DNA from: Aminobacter aminovorans
Lineage (GTDB): Bacteria > Pseudomonadota > Alphaproteobacteria > Rhizobiales > Rhizobiaceae
Direction of reading: 5' to 3'
Length of the DNA stretch: 64,000 nt
Assembly (NCBI RefSeq): GCF_900445235.1
Contig: NZ_UFSM01000001.1
Location: 3,921,501 to 3,985,500 of the forward strand
Shown here: positions 29,846 to 39,884 of the stretch, piece by piece
Layout: each line of letters opens with the position of its first letter
How positions within the stretch are numbered: the first letter of the stretch is position 1
Translations under genes and position numbers: made by a program
Notes under the pieces: model-generated
Seen by the model: only the letters and a program-made list of their open reading frames with translations
Database searches by the model: none
Told to the model about the DNA's origin: nothing

Positions 29846-32058
29846 CAGGTGGCCGCTGCCTCCGCCTTCTTGCGGCGCTTGAACTGGGCAATGCGTTTGG
29901 GCGCGTGAGACTTCAGCGCGTCACCCCGTCCGGAGAGGCTCGGATTGGTCATGAAATATTCCTGCGCATTGAACGGCTCTTCGCCCTCGTCGAGCGTTAT
30001 CCGCCGCGAGGTTCCATCCGCCAATACTTCGAAACTTTGCTGGTTGTCCATGATATTTCCCAGCATGACCTGGCCCAGCACCTGCTCGTGCACGGTCGAA
30101 TGTTTGGCGATCGGCACCATGCATTCGACGCGGCGGTCGAGGTTGCGCGGCATCAGGTCGGCCGAGCTGATATAGACGATCGCCTCGTCCGAGGGCAGGC
30201 CATGGCCATTGCCGAAGCAATAGATGCGGCTGTGCTCGAGGAAGCGGCCGACGATCGACTTGACGCGGATGTTCTCCGACAGGCCGGGGACCTGCGGCCT
30301 GAGGCAGCAGATGCCGCGCACCACCAGATCGATCTCGACGCCGCTGCGGCTGGCGTCATAGAGCGCGTCGATCACGTCGGGATCGACAAGCGAGTTCATC
30401 TTCATCCAGATCTGCGCCGGCCGGCCGGCACGGGCGTGCTCGACCTCGTCGGCGATGTGCTTGAGGATGCGGCTGCGCAGCGTGTAGGGCGACAGCGCGA
30501 TGCACATCTCGTCGGCCGGCTCGGCATAGCCGGTGATGAAGTTGAAGATATGCGCCACGTCACGCGCGATCGCCGAATCGGTGGTGAAGAACGACAGGTC
30601 GGTATAGATGCGCGCGGTGATCGGGTGGTAGTTGCCGGTGCCGAGATGGACGTAGTTGCGCAGGCGGCCGTCCTCGCGGCGCACCACCAGCGACATCTTG
30701 GCGTGGGTCTTGAGTTCGAGGAAACCGAACACAACCTGCACGCCGGCGCGCTCGAGATCGCGGGCCCAGCGGATGTTGGCCTCCTCGTCGAAACGCGCCT
30801 TGAGCTCGACCAGTGCGGTCACCGACTTGCCGGCCTCGGCAGCGTCGACGAGCGCGCGCACGATCGGGCTGTCGTTTGACGTGCGGTAGAGCGTCTGCTT
30901 GATCGCCACCACTTCCGGATCGATCGCCGCCTGGCGCAGGAACTGCACGACGACGTCGAAGGATTCGTAAGGGTGATGGACGACGAAGTCCTTCTCGCGG
31001 ATTGCCGCGAAGCAGTCGCCGCGGTGATCACGGATGCGTTCGGGAAAGCGCGGGTTGAAGGGCGGGAACTTGAGGTCGTCACGCGCGAGCGAGACGATCT
31101 CCGAGATCTGGTTGATCGCCAGCGGCCCGTTCAGCACGCTGATGCGGTTGGCGGCGACACCGAGCTCGCCGGCGACGAATTCGCGCAGCTCGGCCGGCAT
31201 CAGGCTGTCGAATTCGACGCGGATCACCGAGCCGCGGCGGCGGCGCTTGAGCGCGGTCTCGAACAGCCGGACAAGATCCTCCGACTCCTCCTCGACCTCG
31301 ATATCGCTGTCGCGGATGATCTGGAAGGTGCCCGAGCCCTTGACCTCATAGCCGGGAAAGAGCTTGCCGATGAACAGGTTGACCGTTTCCTCGATCGGGA
31401 TGAAGCGCACCGAGCGCTTGCGGTCGGGCAAGCGGATGTAGCGCTTGAGGGCGACCGGCAGGCGCAGCAGCGCCGTCATCTCCTCGCCGCTCTTGCGGTG
31501 GCGCAGCTGCAGGGCGATCGAGAAGCCGAGATTGGGGATGAAGGGGAACGGGTGCGCCGGGTCGATCGACAACGGCGTCAAGACGGGGAAGATCTGCCCC
31601 ATGAAGTGATCTTCGAGCCAATTACGCTCTTCCTTGGTCAGGTCTGCCGAAGCGATGGTCTCGATGCCTTCGCGCTTGAGCAGTTCCAGCAGGCTGGCGA
31701 GGCTTTTCTGCTGGTCCTCCTGCAGCCGCTCGACCTCGTGCAGCAACTGGTCGAGCTGCTGTTCAGGCGTGCGGCCGTCGGCGCTGCGGATGGTGATGCC
31801 CTCGCGCACCTGCCCGGCGAGACCGGCGACGCGGACCATGAAGAACTCGTCGAGATTGCCGGCCGAGATCGACAGGAAGCGGACGCGTTCGAGCAGCGGA
31901 TGGGTGGGGTTCTGCGATTGCTCGAGCACACGCCGGTTGAACTGCAGCCAGGAAAACTCGCGGTTGACGAAGCGATCCGGATTGCCATCGATGGCCCCGG
32001 TCGGCGACTTGTCGTTGACGAAATCGGTATGGACCGGCTTCAACTGATTCATAAACAA
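29845..32058 (-). CDS. ppk: Polyphosphate kinase 1
   Basis: The 737-residue kinase polymerises the ATP gamma-phosphate into polyphosphate. The N-terminal domain has [18 protein letters not shown]. The catalytic histidine regions are visible as [20 protein letters not shown] and [12 protein letters not shown], corresponding to the two conserved histidines of E. coli Ppk. It is the first gene of the ppk-ppx pair. A Met at codon 3 is an alternative start. Confidence 0.97.
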   Translation of the reverse strand: MFMNQLKPVHTDFVNDKSPTGAIDGNPDRFVNREFSWLQFNRRVLEQSQNPTHPLLERVRFLSISAGNLDEFFMVRVAGLAGQVREGITIRSADGRTPEQQLDQLLHEVERLQEDQQKSLASLLELLKREGIETIASADLTKEERNWLEDHFMGQIFPVLTPLSIDPAHPFPFIPNLGFSIALQLRHRKSGEEMTALLRLPVALKRYIRLPDRKRSVRFIPIEETVNLFIGKLFPGYEVKGSGTFQIIRDSDIEVEEESEDLVRLFETALKRRRRGSVIRVEFDSLMPAELREFVAGELGVAANRISVLNGPLAINQISEIVSLARDDLKFPPFNPRFPERIRDHRGDCFAAIREKDFVVHHPYESFDVVVQFLRQAAIDPEVVAIKQTLYRTSNDSPIVRALVDAAEAGKSVTALVELKARFDEEANIRWARDLERAGVQVVFGFLELKTHAKMSLVVRREDGRLRNYVHLGTGNYHPITARIYTDLSFFTTDSAIARDVAHIFNFITGYAEPADEMCIALSPYTLRSRILKHIADEVEHARAGRPAQIWMKMNSLVDPDVIDALYDASRSGVEIDLVVRGICCLRPQVPGLSENIRVKSIVGRFLEHSRIYCFGNGHGLPSDEAIVYISSADLMPRNLDRRVECMVPIAKHSTVHEQVLGQVMLGNIMDNQQSFEVLADGTSRRITLDEGEEPFNAQEYFMTNPSLSGRGDALKSHAPKRIAQFKRRKKAEAAAT

Positions 32059-32204
32059 ACCTTCCCCACTGCCGCGTTCCGCCGCTTATCCGGCTCAACT
32101 TATCCTCTGACAGGCAATTGCGACAGTTTCATTTCAGCATCTTGCAAACCCGCCGCTTATGATACAAACGCTCTGCAACAAGGTTCCTTAGAAGGGAAAA
32201 TACC

Positions 32205-32453
32205 ATGGCCGGCGGCTCCATCCCCCACTTCCAGAACGACGCTGGACATGCCGTGATCGAGATCGGCGTCAAGGAATTCATGTGCGTCGGCGCCACGGCA
32301 CCGTTCGACCATCCGCATGTGTTCCTCGACATGGGCGCCGACGCCGAGAAGGTCTGCCCCTATTGCTCGACGCTGTATCGCTACTCCTCGAAGCTGAAGG
32401 CGACCGAGACCCAGCCGGCGGGTAGCCTCTACGTCGTCGACCGCGCCGCCTAA
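32205..32453 (+). CDS. zf-CHCC zinc-finger domain protein
   Basis: The 82-residue protein has the CHCC pattern: Cys27, His36 (in FDHPHVFLDMG), Cys51 and Cys54 (VCPYCSTLYRY). It resembles the NDUFS6/13-kDa accessory subunit of alphaproteobacterial complex I, which binds zinc. Assignment as an actual complex I subunit is an inference from family; there are no nuo genes nearby. A 15-nt gap separates it from the monooxygenase gene downstream on the same strand. Confidence 0.88.
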   Translation: MAGGSIPHFQNDAGHAVIEIGVKEFMCVGATAPFDHPHVFLDMGADAEKVCPYCSTLYRYSSKLKATETQPAGSLYVVDRAA

Positions 32454-32468
32454 GACCCCAGCACGATC

Positions 32469-33719
32469 ATGCAATCGCGGCCGGTCGTCATTGCAGGCGC
32501 CGGCATCGCCGGACTGACCGCAGCACTTGCCTTTGCCCGGCATGGCGTCCGCGTCCGCATCCGTGAACGCTCGCCGGTGCTCGAAGAAGTCGGCGCCGGC
32601 CTCCAGATCTCTCCCAATGCCACCCGCATTCTCGACCGCCTCGGCGTGCTCGACCTCGTCAGCGCCGCTGCCGTGCGCCCCGAAGCGGTGGTGCTGCGCG
32701 ACGCGGCAACGCTTGTCGAGCGCGCCCGCGTGCCGCTTGGCGCTGCGGCCGAGCGACGCTGGAAAGCCCCTTACCTCGTCGCCCATCGCGCCGATCTGCA
32801 GTCGGCGCTGCTGGCACGCGCAAGCCAAAGCCCGCTGATCGAGATCGCCACCGGAGCGACCGTGGACACGGTCGAGGCGCGGGCGGACGGCCTCAGCGTG
32901 TCGGTGATGCAAGGCGGCATCGTCTCCCACGAGCAGACCGGCCTGTTCGTTGCCGCCGACGGCGTCTGGTCGGACAGCCGACGCCTTGTCGGCCCGCATG
33001 AAAAGAGCCGGTTCTCGGGCGAGCTCGCCTGGCGCACGACGATCCCCGTCGACAGCGAGCTCGGCCGGCAGTTCGCCGCACTGACCTCGCTTGCGACTGT
33101 CACGACCTTCCTGCATCCGGGCTTCCATCTCGTCGCCTATCCGGTCCGCGCCGGCCATGCGGTCAATCTCGTCGCCTTCACCCCAGGCACAGCGATCGCG
33201 GAGCAATGGTCCGGCGAAACCGATGCCGATGCGCTGCGGCGCGCCATGCAGGGCACCTCCGCTGCGCTCTCCAGGCTTGTCCAGGAGGCCGGGCCGTGGA
33301 CGGTGTGGCCGCTGCACACAGTCGATCCGACCCGACCCTGGACCTCGGCATCCGGCATCGTGCTGATCGGCGATGCGGCGCACGCCATGACGCCCTTTGC
33401 CGCCCAGGGCGCGGCCATGGCGATCGAGGATGCCTGCACGCTGGCCGACGCCGTCGTTACGGCCTCGAACATGGCGGCCTCGAATATGGCGGCCGTGCTT
33501 TCGCAGTGGGAAGCGGCGCGCAAGATCCGCGTCGCCAAGGTGGCCCGGCGCGGCGCGCTCAACCATTTCGCCTGGCATGCGAGCGGGCCCGTGGCGCTCG
33601 CACGCAACCTGTTCCTCAGGCTCAAGTCGCCGGCGAGCCTGGCTGCCGACCTGGACTGGCTCTATGGCTGGACGCCGCCAGGCTGGACGCCGCCAGAACC
33701 GCCGGTTGGCCGGTTGTAG
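32469..33719 (+). CDS. FAD-dependent monooxygenase (salicylate hydroxylase-like)
   Basis: The 416-residue group A flavin monooxygenase has GAGIAGLTAALAFARHG (Rossmann GxGxxG, residues 10-15), the DG motif VAADGVWSDSRR (about residue 160) and the GD motif VLIGDAAHAMTPFAAQGA (about residue 300). Such enzymes hydroxylate aromatic acids using NAD(P)H; the substrate is unknown. Two in-frame 15-nt tandem duplications are visible: SNMAA twice (33466-33495) and GWTPP twice near the C-terminus (33666-33695). Its last 58 nt overlap the converging DUF2459 gene. Confidence 0.9.
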   Translation: MQSRPVVIAGAGIAGLTAALAFARHGVRVRIRERSPVLEEVGAGLQISPNATRILDRLGVLDLVSAAAVRPEAVVLRDAATLVERARVPLGAAAERRWKAPYLVAHRADLQSALLARASQSPLIEIATGATVDTVEARADGLSVSVMQGGIVSHEQTGLFVAADGVWSDSRRLVGPHEKSRFSGELAWRTTIPVDSELGRQFAALTSLATVTTFLHPGFHLVAYPVRAGHAVNLVAFTPGTAIAEQWSGETDADALRRAMQGTSAALSRLVQEAGPWTVWPLHTVDPTRPWTSASGIVLIGDAAHAMTPFAAQGAAMAIEDACTLADAVVTASNMAASNMAAVLSQWEAARKIRVAKVARRGALNHFAWHASGPVALARNLFLRLKSPASLAADLDWLYGWTPPGWTPPEPPVGRL

Positions 33720-34378
33720 AGGCCGAGCGACAAGTTCAGCGTCACGGGCAGCGGGTTCCACCAGCCTGTCGTCAGGCCGGCTTCCCTCAGCGCCGCCGCC
33801 GTCCAGGTGTTGCAGCCGGCAAGTGCGTTGAACTTGCCATGGGCATTGAAGAAGCCGTCATATTCGCCATAGGCAACCCCGAAAATGCGCTGGGCGACGC
33901 CATCATCATCTCTGACGAAACTGCGGTCGATGAAATCGAGCATGGCGGCAAACCCCGCCTCGCCGAGCTCGAAACGCTGGACGGCCGGCTGTGGCAGGTC
34001 GACTTCGCCGGCAAGATCGACATGCATCACCGAGTCATCGAGGGTGAGTGCGGCAAACACCGGCCCAGGTTTCAGCTCCGACCAGGTCGGGGTGCCGATA
34101 TAGAATTCCTTGCTGCCCCAGCCGAACACCAGGTAACGCGCCGCCGGCAGGTCGGCCTGGATGCCGAAATCGAGCAGGAAGCCGAATTTTTCGAGCACGG
34201 CATCGTCGATCGGCACGGCGATGTCGGTGTGGATCGGGTTGGTGAAGACGAGGATATGGCGCGGTGTCGCCTGATCGGCGGCACGCCCGAACAGCGGCCG
34301 CGGCACCAGCGTGCCCAGGGCGACCGCCGTCACGGCCACAAGCACGACAGCGCCCAGCAGACGTAGAACTTCTCTCAC
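33662..34378 (-). CDS. TIGR02117/DUF2459 family protein
   Basis: The 238-residue protein has an N-terminal transmembrane or signal segment (VLRLLGAVVLVAVTAVALGTLVP) and the DUF2459 pattern: HTDIAVPIDD, YLVFGWGSKEFYI, and a CNTWTAAALREAGL near the C-terminus with a conserved Cys. The family is of unknown function. The start is GTG at 34378, because upstream in-frame sequence belongs to the aap terminator and antisense aapP. The C-terminus ends in GGVQP repeats created by a 15-nt tandem duplication shared with the antisense monooxygenase gene. Confidence 0.85.
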   Translation of the reverse strand: MREVLRLLGAVVLVAVTAVALGTLVPRPLFGRAADQATPRHILVFTNPIHTDIAVPIDDAVLEKFGFLLDFGIQADLPAARYLVFGWGSKEFYIGTPTWSELKPGPVFAALTLDDSVMHVDLAGEVDLPQPAVQRFELGEAGFAAMLDFIDRSFVRDDDGVAQRIFGVAYGEYDGFFNAHGKFNALAGCNTWTAAALREAGLTTGWWNPLPVTLNLSLGLYNRPTGGSGGVQPGGVQP

Positions 34379-34414
34379 CTGCCGTCGTCCCCGCTTCGCA
34401 GCACCTGATGCAAC

Positions 34415-34449
34415 AAAAAAGCCCGGCCGAAATGCGGCCGGGCTTTTTT
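34415..34449. terminator. Terminator of the aap operon (bidirectional)
   Basis: GCCCGGCCG (34421-34429) pairs with CGGCCGGGC (34435-34443), flanked by A6 and T6, so it can end transcription on either strand. It lies 18 nt after the aapP stop on the minus strand. Confidence 0.92.
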
Positions 34450-34466
34450 GTCCATGCGGCAAATCC

Positions 34467-35270
34467 CTAGTGGAGGATCTGGCTGAGGAACAGCTTGGTG
34501 CGCTCGTGGCGTGGATGGTCGAAGAACTCGCCCGGTGTGTTCTCCTCGACGATCTGGCCCTGATCCATGAAGATGACGCGGTTGGCGACCTTGCGGGCGA
34601 AGCCCATCTCATGGGTCACGCACAGCATGGTCATGCCCTCTTCGGCGAGGCCGACCATGGTCTCCAGCACTTCCTTGATCATTTCCGGATCGAGCGCCGA
34701 GGTCGGCTCGTCGAACAGCATGATGCGCGGGTTCATGCACAGCGAACGGGCGATCGCCACGCGCTGCTGCTGGCCGCCCGACAGCTGGCCCGGATATTTG
34801 TTGGCCTGCTCGGGGATCTTGACGCGACGCAGGAAGTGCATCGCCTGCTCCTCGGCCTGCTTCTTCGGCGTCTTGCGCACCCAGATCGGCGCCAGCGTGC
34901 AGTTCTCCAGGATCGTCAGATGCGGGAACAGGTTGAAGTGCTGGAACACCATGCCGACTTCGCGGCGGACCTCGTCGATCTTCTTGAGATCGTTGGTCAG
35001 TTCCTTGCCGTCGACGATGATCTTGCCCTTCTGGTGCTCTTCCAGCCGGTTGATGCAGCGGATCATTGTCGACTTGCCCGAGCCGGACGGACCGCAGATG
35101 ACGATGCGCTCGCCGCGCATGACCCTGAGATTGATGTCCTTGAGCACGTTGAACTCGCCATACCACTTGTGCATGCCGACAATGTCGATCGCCACGTCGG
35201 TATCGGAGATGTGCATCTTTGCCCGATCGACCTTGATCTCGTCGGCGCTGACTGCGTTTTCTATGGCCAT
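34467..35270 (-). CDS. aapP: General L-amino acid ABC transporter ATP-binding protein
   Basis: The 267-residue ATPase subunit has Walker [10 protein letters not shown], signature [15 protein letters not shown] and Walker [15 protein letters not shown], plus an H-loop His in CVTHEMGFA. It belongs to the polar amino acid transport group. It is the last gene of aapJ-aapQ-aapM-aapP, the broad-specificity amino-acid uptake system described in Rhizobium. An intrinsic terminator follows directly. Confidence 0.97.
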   Translation of the reverse strand: MAIENAVSADEIKVDRAKMHISDTDVAIDIVGMHKWYGEFNVLKDINLRVMRGERIVICGPSGSGKSTMIRCINRLEEHQKGKIIVDGKELTNDLKKIDEVRREVGMVFQHFNLFPHLTILENCTLAPIWVRKTPKKQAEEQAMHFLRRVKIPEQANKYPGQLSGGQQQRVAIARSLCMNPRIMLFDEPTSALDPEMIKEVLETMVGLAEEGMTMLCVTHEMGFARKVANRVIFMDQGQIVEENTPGEFFDHPRHERTKLFLSQILH

Positions 35271-35293
35271 GGGCCGTTCCCTTTTGTTGTTCG

Positions 35294-36451
35294 TTATCGC
35301 TTGTGCCCGGTGTCGAGGCGATGCTCCATATAAATGGAATATCGCGACATTCCAAAGCAGAACATCCAGAAGATCAGCGCCGCAAAGACCAGCCCTGACG
35401 CCGGCGTCTGGGGTGAAGCCCAGGCCGGATCCGAAAAGTTCTGCCTGACGACGCCGAGCAGGTCGAACATCGAGATGATGTAGACCAGGCTGGTGTCCTT
35501 GAACAGGCCGATGAAGGTGTTGACGATGCCCGGGATGACCAGCTTCAGCGCCTGCGGAAGGATGATCAGCCCGGTCTTCTGCCAGTAGCTGAGGCCGAGC
35601 GAATCGGCGCCCTCATACTGGCCCTTGGGGATTGCCTGCAGGCCGCCGCGCACCACTTCGGCCATATAGGCCGAGGCGAACAGCGACACGCCGATCAGCG
35701 CCCGCAGGAACTTGTCGAAGCTGACGCCCGCCGGCAGGAACAGCGGCAGCATCACGCTTGCCATGAACAGCACCGTGATCAGCGGCACGCCGCGCACCGT
35801 TTCGATGAAGATGACGCTAAGCATCTTGACCACCGGCATCTTGGAGCGCCGTCCGAGCGCCAGGAGGATGCCGAGCGGCAGCGACACGACGATGCCGACA
35901 TATGACAAGGTCAGCGTCACCAGCAGGCCGCCCCAGAGCGGGGTCTCGACATGCGGCAGGCCAAGCATGCCACCGATCAGCAGGATCGCAGCGACGACAG
36001 GGAATGCCACCAGGAACAGGAATGCGTTCAGTCCCTTGTATGGTGCGCGGGGCATCAGCAGCGGCACCAGCAGCGCCACGAACATGATCGCCACCAGGAT
36101 GACCCGCCAGCGCTCCTCGAACGGATAGCGGCCGACCATGAACTGGCCGAACTTGGCGTTGACGAAGGCCCAGCAGGCGCCGGACCAGCCTTCCGGCTGG
36201 ATGCCGCCTTGCGCCACCGTGGCGCAGAAGGTGCGGTCGGTGCCGGTCCATTGCGCCTGGATCAGCGCCCAGTTGACCAAAGGCGGCAGGATCATCGCGA
36301 CGATGATCATGCCGATGATGGTCAGCACCGAATCGAACGGATTGGCGAACAGGTTCTTGCGAACCCAGGCCACCGGCCCGCGCTCGCGAAGAGGTGCCGG
36401 TTGCGGCAGCGCCATTTCGGTGCGGACATAATGAAGGTCGTTTTGCGACAT
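35294..36451 (-). CDS. aapM: General L-amino acid ABC transporter permease AapM
   Basis: The 385-residue inner-membrane permease has about eight hydrophobic helices. The C-terminal half contains the EAA-type loop that contacts AapP ([22 protein letters not shown]) and [23 protein letters not shown] sits 6 nt before the ATG at 36451, while an ATG at 36490 lies inside aapQ. A large periplasmic insert containing CATVAQGG is typical of AapM. Confidence 0.96.
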   Translation of the reverse strand: MSQNDLHYVRTEMALPQPAPLRERGPVAWVRKNLFANPFDSVLTIIGMIIVAMILPPLVNWALIQAQWTGTDRTFCATVAQGGIQPEGWSGACWAFVNAKFGQFMVGRYPFEERWRVILVAIMFVALLVPLLMPRAPYKGLNAFLFLVAFPVVAAILLIGGMLGLPHVETPLWGGLLVTLTLSYVGIVVSLPLGILLALGRRSKMPVVKMLSVIFIETVRGVPLITVLFMASVMLPLFLPAGVSFDKFLRALIGVSLFASAYMAEVVRGGLQAIPKGQYEGADSLGLSYWQKTGLIILPQALKLVIPGIVNTFIGLFKDTSLVYIISMFDLLGVVRQNFSDPAWASPQTPASGLVFAALIFWMFCFGMSRYSIYMEHRLDTGHKR

Positions 36452-36461
36452 GTCCGCCTCC

Positions 36462-37652
36462 TTACCTTTCCACCAATGCCATCTTGGCATTGAACCAGTT
36501 CATGAAGGCCGAGGTGATCAGGCTGAGCCCGAGATAGACGACCATCCAGATCACCACGATCTCGATTGCCTGTCCGGTCTGGTTCAGCACCGTACCGCCG
36601 ACGGCGACGAGGTCCGGATAGCCGATGGCAATGGCCAGCGACGAGTTCTTGGTCAGGTTGAGGAACTGGCTGGTCAGAGGCGGGATGACGATGCGCATCG
36701 CCTGCGGCACCACCACCAGCCTGAGCGCCTGGCCGGAGCGGAGGCCGAGCGCCGACGAGGCCTCGGTCTGGCCCTTGTTGACGCCGCGAATGCCGGCGCG
36801 CACGATCTCGGCGATGAAGGCTGCGGTGTAGAAGGACAGCGCCAGATAGAGCGACAGGAACTCTGGCTTGACCTGCAGCCCGCCGGTCAGGTTGAAGGTC
36901 GACTTCTGCGGGAAGTTGAAGCTCAGCGGAAAGCCGGTGACGACGAGCGCCAGCAGCGGCAGGCCGACGATCAGGGCCAGCGAGGTCCAGAACACCGGGA
37001 AGGTCGCACCGGTTGCCATCTGCCGCTGCCTTGCCTGCCGGGCGACGAACCACGACATCGCAGTGCCGAGCAGCAGCGCCACACCGACCAGCCACGCCCC
37101 CTCGCCCCACATCGCCTTGGGAAAATAGAAGCCGCGGCTGTTGAGATAGGAGCCGAAGGGCAGCTCGATGCTCTCCTTGGGCAAGGGCAGCACGGAAAGC
37201 ACGCCGAAATACCAGAAGAAGATGACCAGAAGCGGCGGAATGTTGCGGAACAGCTCGACATAGACCGTGCAGATCTTGCGGATCAGCCAGTTGTTGGAGA
37301 GCCGGCCGATGCCGATCAGGAAGCCGAGAATCGATGCCGTGACGATGCCGGCAAGTGCGACCACGATCGTGTTGATCAGGCCGACCAGCAAGGCCCGCTT
37401 GTAGGTCGAATCGGAATCGAAGGCGATCAGCGTGTCGCTGACGTCGAAACCGGCGCGTCCGTTGAGAAAGGCGAAACCGGAAGCGATGTTGGCGCGCTTG
37501 AGGTTTTCGACCGTGTTGCCGATGATCCAGTAGACGAACGCTGTCAGCGCAACGACCACCAGGATCTGGAAGAAGATGCCGCGCACCTTCGGATCGTAGA
37601 GAAGCGACGCGCGGCCGCCCCCTACGTCATGGGGAATGTCCTGCGTAGCCAT
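36462..37652 (-). CDS. aapQ: General L-amino acid ABC transporter permease AapQ
   Basis: The 396-residue permease has the HisM-type pattern: [39 protein letters not shown] and the EAA loop [22 protein letters not shown]. With AapM it forms the channel heterodimer. The ATG at 37652 has GAAGGGA 8 nt upstream and is preferred to 37667. It lies 63 nt downstream of aapJ and 10 nt upstream of aapM. Confidence 0.96.
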   Translation of the reverse strand: MATQDIPHDVGGGRASLLYDPKVRGIFFQILVVVALTAFVYWIIGNTVENLKRANIASGFAFLNGRAGFDVSDTLIAFDSDSTYKRALLVGLINTIVVALAGIVTASILGFLIGIGRLSNNWLIRKICTVYVELFRNIPPLLVIFFWYFGVLSVLPLPKESIELPFGSYLNSRGFYFPKAMWGEGAWLVGVALLLGTAMSWFVARQARQRQMATGATFPVFWTSLALIVGLPLLALVVTGFPLSFNFPQKSTFNLTGGLQVKPEFLSLYLALSFYTAAFIAEIVRAGIRGVNKGQTEASSALGLRSGQALRLVVVPQAMRIVIPPLTSQFLNLTKNSSLAIAIGYPDLVAVGGTVLNQTGQAIEIVVIWMVVYLGLSLITSAFMNWFNAKMALVER

Positions 37653-37715
37653 CGGAAGTCCCTTCAAAAGAGGAGCCGGAAGGCGGCAGCGCCGCCCTCC
37701 GGGTGAGACTTCGGA

Positions 37716-38744
37716 TCAGCGGATCGGCGGTGCGTACTGCAGGCCGCCCTTGGTCCAGAGCGCATTGATGCCACGGGCGATCTTCAGCGGGCTGCCCTGG
37801 CCGACATTGCGTTCGAAGACTTCGCCGTAGTTGCCCACGGCTTTGACGATGTTGACGACCCAGTCGTTGCCGAGGCCGAGATCGGTGCCGATCTTGGTGT
37901 CTGCTTCGGTGCCGAGCACGCGCTTGACCTCGGGGTTGCCCGACGCCTTCATCTCTTCGACATTGGCCTGGGTGATGCCGAGCTCTTCAGCGGTCAGCAG
38001 CGCGAAATAGGCCCATTTGACGATGTGGTACCACTTGTCGTCGCCCTGGCGCACGGCAGGTCCGAGCGGCTCTTTCGAGATGATCTCGGGCAGCACGACG
38101 TGATCGTCCGGCGAGCCGAGCGTCAGGCGGATGCCATAGAGGCCCGACTGGTCGGTGGTGTAGACGTCGCAACGGCCGGCGTCATAGGCGGCATTGACCT
38201 CTTCGAGCTTCTCGAAGACGACCGGGTTGTACTCCATCTTGTTCGCCTTGAAGTAGTCGGCGAGATTGAGTTCGGTCGTGGTGCCGGTCTGCACGCAGAC
38301 GGCGGCGCCCGAAAGCTGCAGCGCCGAATTGACGCCCGGCAGCTTCTTGGCGTTGATCATGAAGCCCTGGCCGTCGAAATAGGTGACGCCGACGAAGTTG
38401 AGGCCGAGTGCGGTGTCGCGATTGATGGTCCAGGTGGTGTTGCGCGACAGAAGATCGATCTCGCCCGACTGAAGTGCGGTGAAACGCTCCTTGGCGGAGA
38501 GCGGCGTGAACTTGACCTTGGTGCCGTCACCGAACACTGCAGCGGCCACTGCGCGGCAGAAATCGGCGTCCAGACCCTGCCAGTCGCCCTTGTCGTTCGG
38601 CGCCGAGAAACCGGCCAGGCCGGTGCTGACGCCGCATTGCAGGAAGCCCTTTGCCTTGACGTCCTCAAGGGTGCCGGCAGATGCGGCGGTCGCCACCATG
38701 CCGAGCGTGGCTGCCCCGAGAATGCCTGAAATGATGTACTTCAT
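37716..38744 (-). CDS. aapJ: General L-amino acid-binding periplasmic protein
   Basis: The 342-residue solute-binding protein has a signal peptide MKYIISGILGAATLGMVATAASA. The SBP family 3 pattern follows: GVSTGLAGFSAPND and GLDADFCRAVAAAVFGD. It captures a broad range of L-amino acids in the periplasm and hands them to AapQM. The start at 38744 is chosen because it gives a perfect signal peptide; a longer reading to 38825 adds unsupported residues. As first gene of the operon its promoter should lie in 38745-39000, but none is clear. Confidence 0.97.
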   Translation of the reverse strand: MKYIISGILGAATLGMVATAASAGTLEDVKAKGFLQCGVSTGLAGFSAPNDKGDWQGLDADFCRAVAAAVFGDGTKVKFTPLSAKERFTALQSGEIDLLSRNTTWTINRDTALGLNFVGVTYFDGQGFMINAKKLPGVNSALQLSGAAVCVQTGTTTELNLADYFKANKMEYNPVVFEKLEEVNAAYDAGRCDVYTTDQSGLYGIRLTLGSPDDHVVLPEIISKEPLGPAVRQGDDKWYHIVKWAYFALLTAEELGITQANVEEMKASGNPEVKRVLGTEADTKIGTDLGLGNDWVVNIVKAVGNYGEVFERNVGQGSPLKIARGINALWTKGGLQYAPPIR

Positions 38745-39002
38745 GACCCACGAACCCTTCTGTTTTTTACAGGCTTTTTGCCTGCCTTTTTGAATTGTGA
38801 ACTCAGCATCCCCTATCCGGCCCAAATCCGGATTGCGCGTCCTTGCCGGCGCGCTTTGCTGCAGTCCGGTTCACGGATGCATCGAAGGCGATAATTCTTA
38901 TTAGGTCAAGCAATAAAGGCCCGGCACTGCCGGCTGCGCCTTTAGTATTAGATATCGGCGGGAATGATTGCTGCGGCCGGTGTCGGCTTCACTTCGAAGA
39001 CG

Positions 39003-39884
39003 TTAGCCGGCGGCGCGTTTTCGTCTGCCGGAACCAGTGGCTCTGGGCAGCAGCTTTCCCGTCACCAGCCGGAAGCCGACCCGGCGCACGGCAAAGAACC
39101 GCGCAGCTGCGATCGTCACGATCAGGCCGAACAGGAAGCCGGCGGTGATGTCGGAGGGATAATGTGCTGCCGCCGGAATGCGCAGGGCCGACAGCGCCAG
39201 GCCGACGATGCCGATCGACAGCCAGTGGCGCGGAAACCAGATCATCAGGATCGCCGCCACCGTGCCGAGGGTCGTGGCATGGCCGGAAGGAAAGCTCGAC
39301 GAATAACGCGTCACCACGAACGGATCGAAATGATAGGCGCCATATTCGCCATAGAAGGCCGGCCGGGCGCGGCCGAAGAACAGCTTGACGATGTTGACCG
39401 CGATGCCTGTGAAGGCGACCATTCCGAAGACGAAGGCGGCCTGGCCGAACAGCGTCACCAGCCGGGCCTTCAGGCCATGACCCACGCCGCGCCAGTCGGC
39501 GGCGGCGGTCGCGAGATAGACCAGCAAGGCGGGCACGAGATACCATTCCGACTTGCCGATATCGCTCAGCCAGGCCAGCCATGCGGTGAAGCCGTTGCGG
39601 TTGCTGAGCATGAAGTTCATCACCGCCGAATCGATGGTGAACAGAAGCGCGACGGCAACGGCGCCGCATAAAAGCAGCAAGGTCAGCCCGCGCGACCACA
39701 CCGGCTGCGGCGCGCCAACGGGGCGGCGCCGGATGCGGCGCGAGGAAAACGCCACCGTCTCCCTGAGACGCCCGGCAAACCCCTTGGGCCAGATCTGGCC
39801 CAGCCGAACGGGGCCCTGCGGCGGTTGCACGGGTCGTGCCGTCGCACTATGGCTGGCGTCTTCACTGAAAGGGTGCGGATTCAT
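39003..39884 (-). CDS. PAP2-superfamily membrane phosphatase
   Basis: The 293-residue protein has about five to six transmembrane helices and the three phosphatase motifs: KLFFGRARP, SSFPSGHATT and a final AAAHYPSDI. Such enzymes dephosphorylate lipid phosphates such as phosphatidic acid or undecaprenyl pyrophosphate at the outer face of the inner membrane. The first ~75 residues are polar and Arg-rich and precede the first helix, so the true start may lie downstream. The ATG used here overlaps the start codon of the divergent metC-like gene by two bases. Confidence 0.85.
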   Translation of the reverse strand: MNPHPFSEDASHSATARPVQPPQGPVRLGQIWPKGFAGRLRETVAFSSRRIRRRPVGAPQPVWSRGLTLLLLCGAVAVALLFTIDSAVMNFMLSNRNGFTAWLAWLSDIGKSEWYLVPALLVYLATAAADWRGVGHGLKARLVTLFGQAAFVFGMVAFTGIAVNIVKLFFGRARPAFYGEYGAYHFDPFVVTRYSSSFPSGHATTLGTVAAILMIWFPRHWLSIGIVGLALSALRIPAAAHYPSDITAGFLFGLIVTIAAARFFAVRRVGFRLVTGKLLPRATGSGRRKRAAG

